Below, piece by piece: positions 56,441 through 64,000 of a stretch of 64,000 bases of DNA. Location: the NCBI GenBank assembly GCA_030142905.1, contig JASJOG010000010.1:3214001-3278000 (forward strand). Reading direction: 5' to 3'. Origin of the DNA: Heliopora coerulea. Lineage: Eukaryota > Cnidaria > Anthozoa > Scleralcyonacea > Helioporidae. The first letter of the stretch is position 1. Every line of letters starts with the position of its first letter. The notes beneath the pieces were generated by a model. The model saw only the letters and a program-made list of their open reading frames with translations, made no database searches and was not told where the DNA came from. The translations under genes were made by a program, and so were the position numbers.

Positions 56441-58027
56441 TGTGAGGTATGCACAGATACTGGTCACTATTATAGCTCTTACAACCTGTGGTGTTAGAAC
56501 AGGAATCAAGGGCAATAATACCAAGGTACTATGGCACAGGTTCACAAGGCACATACACATCTCATATATAGCAAAATTATGTAGATCCATAGTGTAATAA
56601 ATTATCCACATTGTGTCAATCCCTACAGTGATCGGCTCCATGAAATGGATCAACAAGTTTCTCTGACCTTTCTACATGCCTGATTATCAAACGTACCTGA
56701 CGCTGACTAGTCAGGATCTAAAATATAGGTATACTTCCAACCAAAATTGGTAGGAAAAGGTATAAACCATCAGGCGTGTTTTTTTATATATTCCTAATCC
56801 ATCCCTTCTCATCCAGTATCATGACCTTAGATATTCTTAAGATCCGTTTTTAATGGGCAACGCAACTAATTCCTGTGAAATGTTTTATATATCTTGCGTG
56901 GATAGGAATAGTAGGAATAATCTTTCCTTTGTAGTTGTTGTTAGTTGTTGTGCAATTACAAAATCAGATTTCATTATTACTTGGATAAATGAGTTGATAT
57001 GCCTTTGGTAATATTGAAAAAAACTAGTTTGTGATAAAAGGTCTTCGTCTTGTTATGTAGCTTTGGGAACTTGAGTATTTACCATTGCACAGTTTTCATG
57101 AAAAATAGTGAAGCCATGAACTCCTCATTTCATACACATGACCTTTATTTAAACTAGCCTTTATGTCTGCCCATATCCAGTCTAACCATCGATCTCAGTT
57201 CTTGGTTCATGCCGACTCAGCTTGTTTTGCCCTTTGAAACTTTATTATAGTTTACTAAAGTTTACCTATTGTTTAAAATCTGTGATCTGAATGACACAGC
57301 ATTTGAACAAAGCTCTCTAAATTAACTGCATTGAAAATGCAATACATTCAGATGGTCAAGTATGCTCATCTTATTTGTATTTCTCTAATAAAGTCGCTGT
57401 TGATAATAGCGTTGCCAGTTTTGTGCTGGAGTTCACAGATTGGACTAACTGTTCATGAAGGACATGATCCGCGTTTGCGTTGACTCTCGTGCGCTGATCT
57501 AGTAGATTTATCAGCCAATCAACGTCAGTAAAGTGAGGGATAGTTACGCTTAAGGAAAACTAGTCTTCCGCTTTCAATTAAAATCGTCTGGCACCTCTCT
57601 GAGCAAAGAAAATCCTAGGATTTTAATACTAAAACTTTGAATATTGCGTGGTGACCCCCACAACTACTTCAATTTGAATATAATCTAACTATCTGTGGTG
57701 GTTACCAGTTTGTAACAAAAAATCCCATCAAAAGTTTTTGGAATCGACTTTTCGGATGTTGGCCGGCCGACTATACTGCTCAATTTCTGTTCCTTCCATA
57801 CAATTTCACAAAGTAGTTTTGGAGCTGGATCACATCAAGAATCAAACTAGCGAATACTTTTCGTTGTTCTCCATTTTGCATATTATTAAAACCTATGCAT
57901 TTGGCATATTGCAATCCTGTTCAGTTATTGTCTTAGCAACTGTGGTGTACGTTTTCTGGAGTACTTTATTTGAATGTAACGCATTAATTTCCACATATCG
58001 CTGATTTCTACGATTTCCATCGACATG
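56441..58027. other. Intron DNA, nothing recognised
   Basis: Short frames only (for example 57738-58004), with no motif. Confidence 0.4.
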
Positions 58028-58135
58028 CTTTAAAGCAGGCTTGGACTGGCAATTGTGCCATCGTACCGTAGAACAATAGCCATCCATTGTTCTGTGGCGC
58101 GATGGCACAATGGTCAGTCTAAGCCTGCTTTGAAG
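58028..58135. repeat. Foldback element, arms about 45 bp
   Basis: AAAGCAGGCTTGGACTG...CAATTGTGCCATCG mirrors CGATGGCACAATGG...CAGTCTAAGCCTGCTTT. Probably a small TIR element. It is 310 bp upstream of a KH-gene exon. Confidence 0.75.
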
Positions 58136-58442
58136 AAGATTAATCATCCTTATTATTTCCTATGGTGCTACATCCGTCAAACTTAGTTACTCTTTCACGT
58201 GTACATACTTTTAAATATATCCTCAAAATTTATGAAGTTTAATAACAGCAGTTTTTGAAGCCTGTTGAAAATGCTTCATAATAATTTTTAATCTGAAGTA
58301 TTATTACCTGAAAGACTTTATTTTCTGGAGAAAGTTCATTATTTGCGTGTTAAAATGACCCATTGCTTGATTTTAAATTTGAATATTGTGAATTAGCAGG
58401 CTGATTTTCAGGTAATATTTCTGTCATGTTTAAATTTGATAG

Positions 58443-58694
58443 CGGAAGAAGAAAGACGATTCTCAATGTCTGATATTGATGCACGACTGGCTCATATCAA
58501 CAACAAGCTTTGCGAAAAAGTTGAACCAAATGGTGAGGTAGAAGATGGTTCAGGAAATGGTCTCCAGTGGAAAACAACGTTTGAGCAAGGAATTGATCCT
58601 TCAACCATAAATCATAAAATGCTGGAGGATGGGAATTTGATGGAACACGTTCACACACAATGGCGTTATGATTATGCATTTACCACACCATCAA
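58443..58694 (+). CDS. Multi-KH gene, exon 7
   Basis: Acceptor GATAG (58442), donor CAA|GTAGTA (58695). It takes one base from exon 6 to make Ala, then 83 codons plus one base: EEERRFSMSDIDARLAHINN..., GLQWKTTFEQGIDPSTIN, HVHTQWRYDYAFTTPS. Phase 1 in and 1 out fits both neighbours exactly, which strongly supports the splice sites although the donor is not perfect. An acidic, helical start precedes a strand-rich part. No known motif. Residues about 316-400. Confidence 0.75.
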
Positions 58695-59134
58695 GTAGTA
58701 AACCCTTTGCTATTTGTTTCATTAGAATTACTCAAACAGCGTTACTGATTTAGAACTGCATTCATGATATTTTTTGAATGTCTAAGAGATACCAGTTGTA
58801 CTGTACATGTTTGAAAACCCAGTGAATCGTGATCTGGACGCCAATCCTTGATAACTTTTATGAGTTTACACCTGGGTGATATAAATATATATAAAGACCT
58901 AATTCCACTTCACCTCTGCCAATCTTTTTTTCATTTATCATCTTAACATAGACCTAATTGACTTAATAATGTGATAGTTCTTAAGAATTAAGTACTAGTT
59001 TAAAATCATTTAAAACTTTCGAGCCTATTCTCACTTTTCCACTTCGATTAATTAAAAACAAGCATGCAAAAATTTAAAAATTCAACTTTCACAAAATAAC
59101 CAGTGTAAATGGATATACTGGCGTTATTTTACAG

Positions 59135-59338
59135 AGAGATGCGTTCGTTTGAAATTATGGGAAAAGTTGCGGCACAAGGAACCTCCAAGTGAAGTCAAAA
59201 ACCTGTTGAAGAAAGTATCCCTTGAACATCAAGGAGAAGATCTGGTAGCTTGGCTCTGTTATCCTTCTAAAACAATAGTGACAGGAGAGATAATGACGCC
59301 ATCGTCGAAGTATGACTGTAGACTGAAACTTAGAACAG
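59135..59338 (+). CDS. Multi-KH gene, exon 8
   Basis: Acceptor TTTTACAG (59134), donor ACAG|GTAATG (59339). 67 full codons: RCVRLKLWEKLRHKEP..., VKNLLKKVSLEHQGEDLVAW, MTPSSKYDCRLKLRT. Intron 7 is only 440 bp. The 'YDCRLKLRTG' strand continues seamlessly into exon 9. Residues about 401-468. Confidence 0.78.
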
Positions 59339-59681
59339 GTAATGGACATACAATCTTAATGTATCCTCGTGTTTGAGAAAGAAAAGAAATGAAAATTTAT
59401 TATAACACTAGAATTCAGCTTTTGCACATTAAGCTTGTTAAGGAACTTCATTCAACGTTTATTTTCCACAAGCCCCACCCATTTGGTTATTATTTTTGAT
59501 TATTATTTGGTTATTCAGGCTTTCGACATTTATGTAAGTTTTTAACGAGTTTATAAAATGTAATGTTAAAAATGACCAATTTTGCAAAGCATCTTCACAT
59601 GCGATTTTAGTACGTTTAGTTTACTTCTTGAATGTTGATTTTAATTGAATTAAACACCTACCATGACGGATATTTACGTAG

Positions 59682-59953
59682 GAAAACGGTTCGCTCTTGA
59701 AGAAACAAACACCGCAGAAGAGGAGGACAAAACATTATCAGACTACCTGTCGAAGTGTACACTGGATAGTACAAACCACTGCTTAAATCTGCCATCGCCT
59801 TTTTTGCCGGAAGGATTTAAATGTTCTTTTTACCGAGCAGCTGAAGAAAGAATTTTCTCTACCCAAAGTGAAGAAAACGAAAGTTTTACTGTAATTGTCT
59901 TGGATGAGAAAAGGTGGGATTCTGATTCATCAGAAAAGAGAGAAAAGAAGCAG
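59682..59953 (+). CDS. Multi-KH gene, exon 9
   Basis: Acceptor TTTACGTAG (59681), donor CAG|GTTTGT (59954). It completes the Gly codon and adds 90 codons: KRFALEETNTAEEEDKTLSD..., LPSPFLPEGFKCSFYRAAEE, FTVIVLDEKRWDSDSSEKRE. An alternative ATG at 59663 is in frame, but the GT/AG phase fit favours an internal exon. The acidic and lysine-rich end looks like a disordered C-terminus. Residues about 469-558. Confidence 0.78.
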
Positions 59954-60686
59954 GTTTGTTCTAGCATTAAATTAACTCCTCTACCAGCTTTTTTTTCTTT
60001 TAATGATTAAATGTAAGTAAATGGATTTTCATCAGATTTATGTTTGCTTCATTCCATATGTTTAGCTCGAGGGTTCTTCCAAATACTGTTAAAAATTGTC
60101 TCATTTCCACATAAAAATGAAAAAACACCATTCCCTTTCATTAAAACACTGAAATCGAAAACCAGTCTCAACTGCAAAAATAATGAACGTAAAACCATGA
60201 AGCAGTGGGCACGGACAACTCGAATTCAAAGTAATTTATCACGATCACCCATTCATATAAATAGTTTCACTAAATATTAAATGTGTAACATGAAAATTAG
60301 GTATTAGATGGCGCCATTTCCGGCAAATATTGTGACGAACTAGATTCGTCAAAATGTTTGCCGCAAATTCTAGAAATTTGCGTTACCGTATTTCCGTTGG
60401 CTATGAACGAAGGCAAATAGCAAACGAGGCGCAATTAATGGGAATTTAAAGATATTAAAGCTTCCAAATTAAATCCATCACCAAAATGTCACTTATACTT
60501 TCGAAAACCTCTCACAGGTGGCACAATGCTCCTCAATATTTTGTCATTCTCCAAATGAGCGCTTACGTCCGTATTACCGGTTTTCATCAAGTCTCCATCT
60601 CATGGCTGGTTATCTTTTAACTTACAGAATTTCGAAAAGAAAATACCTGATTTGTAATTGAAATTTCATATAAATTTTTATTACAG

Positions 60687-60740
60687 ATGGTAGCAGTCGA
60701 AAACATGGTTCATGTGAACTTGGCATTGCTACTTCACTGA
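60687..60740 (+). CDS. Possible last exon of the multi-KH gene
   Basis: TTTTTATTACAG precedes 17 codons (MVAVENMVHVNLALLLH) in the required phase 0, and TGA at 60738-60740. The TGA belongs to the left end of a MITE that begins at about 60734. No poly(A) signal was confirmed nearby. If this exon is not used, the gene continues beyond with an exon I did not find. Confidence 0.35.
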   Translation: MVAVENMVHVNLALLLH

Positions 60741-60985
60741 CAAATTTGTTGGAACAAAACAGATATACAGATGTCACTATCCCCCCATTTCCCCAATCAA
60801 TGTTGTATTGCAAGAAAAGGATGTTTAACCTCTCTTGCGAATCGCTTATCACGTTCATCCATGTGGAAGCAACATTGACAGGAGGAGCGGGGGTTAAATT
60901 GACCATGCTCGTTTTTCGTGCAATTAAAAGGAATGTTTATCAACTGTTCCAACTTAACTAAATTTGTCAGTGATTGTCTGTTAAT
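60734..60985. mobile_element. MITE, copy 1 (supplies a stop codon)
   Basis: Ends CACTGACAAATTTGTTGGAAC and (end) GTTCCAACTTAACTAAATTT then GTCAGTG form inverted termini. About 250 bp. A second copy lies at 62783-63032, in the same orientation, about 80% alike. Confidence 0.65.
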
Positions 60986-62782
60986 AAAGGAACCGGTTAT
61001 ACGTTGCATTTCGAGAGTAAAAATCGATCTTAGCTTATTATTTACGACAACTTTTCTAACAAATATTATGAAAGGAAACTTTTCCTGATACTAAGAGCAG
61101 CGTGGGTATGACTCCAGCAAGAAAATATATTTTAGGCAGCATTTTGAGCAGAATTTTGTAATATAAAATAAACTTCATTGACGTGGCGATGTAGGCATCC
61201 TTTGCAAGACGTTAAGTACGACCCCCCTGATAATGACCTCAGCAACAAACAGGCCGAAAAACCGGCTTTATCAACCGTTAATGTATTTGGAAAGAAAGGA
61301 GCGTTTTGCGACTCACGCTGAATACATACTTATTAGTTCAATTTTACTTCTGGTTGAAGAGGGTTGGAGCGTAAACTTCATCATGAATAGGTGTTCTCGT
61401 TATTGACACGCAGCATACACGTTTACTTCTCATGACATTTCGATTGGTGGAACAAAGGATAATTTCTCATTTTAATCGAAACAGAATCTGGACAAGAGAA
61501 ATTAGGTTGTGGGAAATTTGGACACGTTTATCTGTCAACCCATAACACGCAGGCGCGAAGAAATAATTGAAGTGGGATTAAAATTTTTTAACTTTTACCT
61601 TTAACCAAATATTTAACCAAGCAGCCCACTCGCCAAAAGTGATTTTCAGTGGAGGCCTGAATTTCAATTGCCTGTAGCACAGCAAAAATAGCTGAAATTT
61701 TAACGTTTGTTAAGCTTCACTGTCGTTCAAATCCGACTAAAAGTAACGTTAAGGAAACATTTGGCTTGACATCGACGGTTCTTGACAATGTCTACGTGAT
61801 ATTTTTTCATCTCGACGCAGTTTACCACACCAAATATGTTTTTAGCTACATCTTACCACACCTTGCTGTGCTTGCATTTATAAATAAGAATTATTATTCG
61901 GAATTAATTTTTGGTAAAGTGTGATAAAGTGTTGTAAATTTCAAGCGAGCTACGATAAGTGTTGTCATGTTAAAGACCATGTGTCCCTTGTTTGTTACAG
62001 ACGTTCAATAGCTGTGAATTACCCTATAATTCTCGTTTATTGCTTATTTGAATGGAAATAGAACTATAAGTTCGTCATGCATAACGTCACGTTTGTTAAT
62101 CGAGAGGTCCAAGCAGTCTAGTGGCAACTTGAGCCGATTTTCTTAGACAAAACTACTTCATAGAGCAGGCGTTAAACTGAGATTGAGGTGGTATTCAGCA
62201 GGCAAGGAGTAACAAAAAGTGACATCTACTTTTTAGTTGTTTTGTCAAGTGCCCTCTAACAGGTAGCTTGCTGGCGCAGATGGTTTTTAAGGGACTATTG
62301 TAATGTTGTAGACCGCATTACTGGCAACTCCGAGACTTGCTATGCGGCCTGTTTTTAGTGGTTTCGGTGCTTTGCATAACATGTCGTTTTCTACTACGCA
62401 TTTGATAATATCAGAGTTTTTTGGGGGAGCTTTTATTTCCTTGAGAAACTATCATGCACTTGTTGTGTTTCGGTTCTTTGTTGGGTTACCCCTGTGGGTC
62501 AATGGACCTTTGGCGTTAAGAATCTAGGATAAGACTACCTTGGCCTTTTCGTTTTTCTTCCGCAGTATCAGTTCAGTTGGTATCTTTGTGATCATATATA
62601 AATGAATTTCACATGAATAGCACCTTTATTAGTGACGTCATGATGACGTTATCTTATCATAAGGCAATGGAATGCAATCTTGAAGGATCATCTTACATAT
62701 TATTTACATTACACCAATTTCAATAAATGTTGGTCTCGTCCATGTCGAGAAAACCCATTTAAAAAGATCAGTGCTTATTCGG
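60986..62782. other. Downstream DNA, nothing recognised
   Basis: Short frames only, no motif; no clear polyadenylation site. Confidence 0.4.
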
Positions 62783-63032
62783 ACAATCATTAACAAATTT
62801 GTTGGAATAGAACAGAGGTACACATGTCACTATTCCCCCGTAATCCTAATCGATTTTGTATTGCAAGAAAAGCATGTTTAGCCTCCCTTGCGAATACGGT
62901 TGTCATGTTCATCCTTGAGAAAACAACACTGAGAGGGGAGAGTGCTAGGAGGGATTGAATTGACCATGCTCATTTATCGTGCAATTGTAAGGAATTTTTA
63001 TTGACTGTTCCAGATAAATTTGTCAGTGATTG
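62783..63032. mobile_element. MITE, copy 2
   Basis: 'acaaatttgttggaatagaa', 'tgtattgcaagaaaagcatg', 'gaattgaccatgctcattta' and 'aaatttgtcagtgattg' follow the order of copy 1. Confidence 0.6.
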
Positions 63033-64000
63033 TAGAATTATGGCTAATTACGTATTTTATGACCAACGGTATCTGCTGATTCAATCTTTTACGTTTGCTG
63101 TTTGCATGATGAACTAACATGCAATTAACCCTGCCTTATTCAAGGAAGATACAGCGACTAAATTTGGTAACTTTTCCTGAAATGTTATAGCGAAGACCTT
63201 CAGATGGGATTCACTGATATAATTTATCTGTTACCGTAGTTACTCGGTTCTCAACTCTAATGACTAAGGTAAATTTTTATGAATTTCTCAATAAAGGCAC
63301 TTGGTTTGAATCACTTTTCAAAAGCAGAGACAATGTCTTACTTGTGTTGCCATGAAAACGGCACTCATTGCTCACATGCCTTGATGGTAAATTGATGCAA
63401 GAAACTCGACTTATAAAATTAATAACGTTTGGTTGGTCTAAACAAGAATGATGACAAAGAAATTAGCGTCAGATTGATGTCTAGTTCCACCAAAGCATGG
63501 AGGGCGTTGAAGATGGTGACTGCACCGATGTGCTCTAAAGATTTGGTTTTATTCTGAGCGTTGATACAAAATGTCGAGATTGTTTAGGAAAGCAACTTAC
63601 AACGTGAGTTAAATGAACAAGAAAGACTCAATATAAACCAGACATTAGTTTTGATAAAAATTGTCGAGTGACGGAATAGCTGCTCCAAAGTTAAATTTAA
63701 CCACTCTCAAGTGACTTAATCCTTTCTTGCATACCGTCGCCGTACAACAACAAATTACTACAAAAGAAATAACGAGAGAACGCAGGGAAAACAAAAGAGA
63801 ACAAAGAATTAAATATCATGAATAGAAAGTTTAACATGAAAATTCAGTTCAACTTACACTAAATGTAATTTTGACAACTTCTTTTAAAATATGATTTTTT
63901 TTAAAAAAAATAGCAAATTTAGATAAATATACGCTTTTTATGACGTCATGGTAATGCAGTTCATGTCACTGACCAGCATTTTATATACATGCGACAATTT
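63033..64000. other. AT-rich DNA, nothing recognised
   Basis: No gene, repeat or RNA supported to the end of the window. Confidence 0.4.

Noticed and set aside
59663..60010. A stand-alone gene starting at the ATG at 59663
   Set aside because: The frame fits exactly as an internal exon (acceptor at 59681, donor at 59954) of the KH gene; the ATG lies in the intron.

Overview
This window is AT-rich eukaryotic (metazoan) DNA. Coding exons are short, have GT/AG borders, and are separated by kilobase introns packed with transposon debris. The mixture of elements fits a marine invertebrate, and an anthozoan cnidarian is my best guess. It includes Penelope-like elements (PLEs) with GIY-YIG ends, LINEs whose ORF1 carries an esterase, a LINE of the restriction-like-endonuclease type, an RTE-like LINE, Crypton/KIAA1958-type tyrosine recombinases, and pogo, Tc1/mariner, hAT and Harbinger-like MITEs. 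The organism is an inference; no rRNA or mitochondrial marker is present to fix it.

Host genes. (1) On the minus strand, 512-1080 is the first coding exon of an unrecognised gene that leaves the window to the left. (2) On the plus strand, one gene spans about 51 kb (9449/9614 to about 60740). I could join its exons with conserved splice phase: three one-exon KH domains (9614-9820, 23937-24146, 36208-36417), then exons 42153-42335, 47781-47928, 58443-58694, 59135-59338 and 59682-59953, plus a possible last exon at 60687-60740. The joined protein is about 575 residues: three KH folds followed by a C-terminal region of about 350 residues that I cannot assign with confidence.

Layout. 1-9.4 kb: minus-strand exon, several MITEs with clear target duplications, tRNA-like SINE sequences and hairpins. 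9.4-24 kb: first and second KH exons around a 14 kb intron holding microsatellites, a hammerhead-ribozyme element, two PLE copies, a Tc1 relic, a tyrosine-recombinase relic bordered by hairpins, and an RTE-like LINE. 24-36 kb: SINEs, hAT and pogo elements with a nested foldback, a mariner scrap, a nearly complete REL-type LINE and a third PLE end. 36-48 kb: an inverted repeat pair, a second tyrosine-recombinase relic, and a chain of LINE copies, each bounded by (TATC)n arrays. 48-58 kb: tandem repeats, an inverted PLE-terminal pair, a second hammerhead-like copy and a cluster of PLE reverse-transcriptase relics. 58-61 kb: the 3' exons of the KH gene. 61-64 kb: mostly featureless, apart from a second copy of a MITE whose first copy supplies the apparent stop codon of the KH gene.

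The most interesting items are the multi-KH gene with its unassigned C-terminus, the structurally complete minimal hammerhead ribozyme at 10931-10973, the self-nesting of LINEs into their own microsatellite tails, and the palindrome clusters around a tyrosine-recombinase relic.
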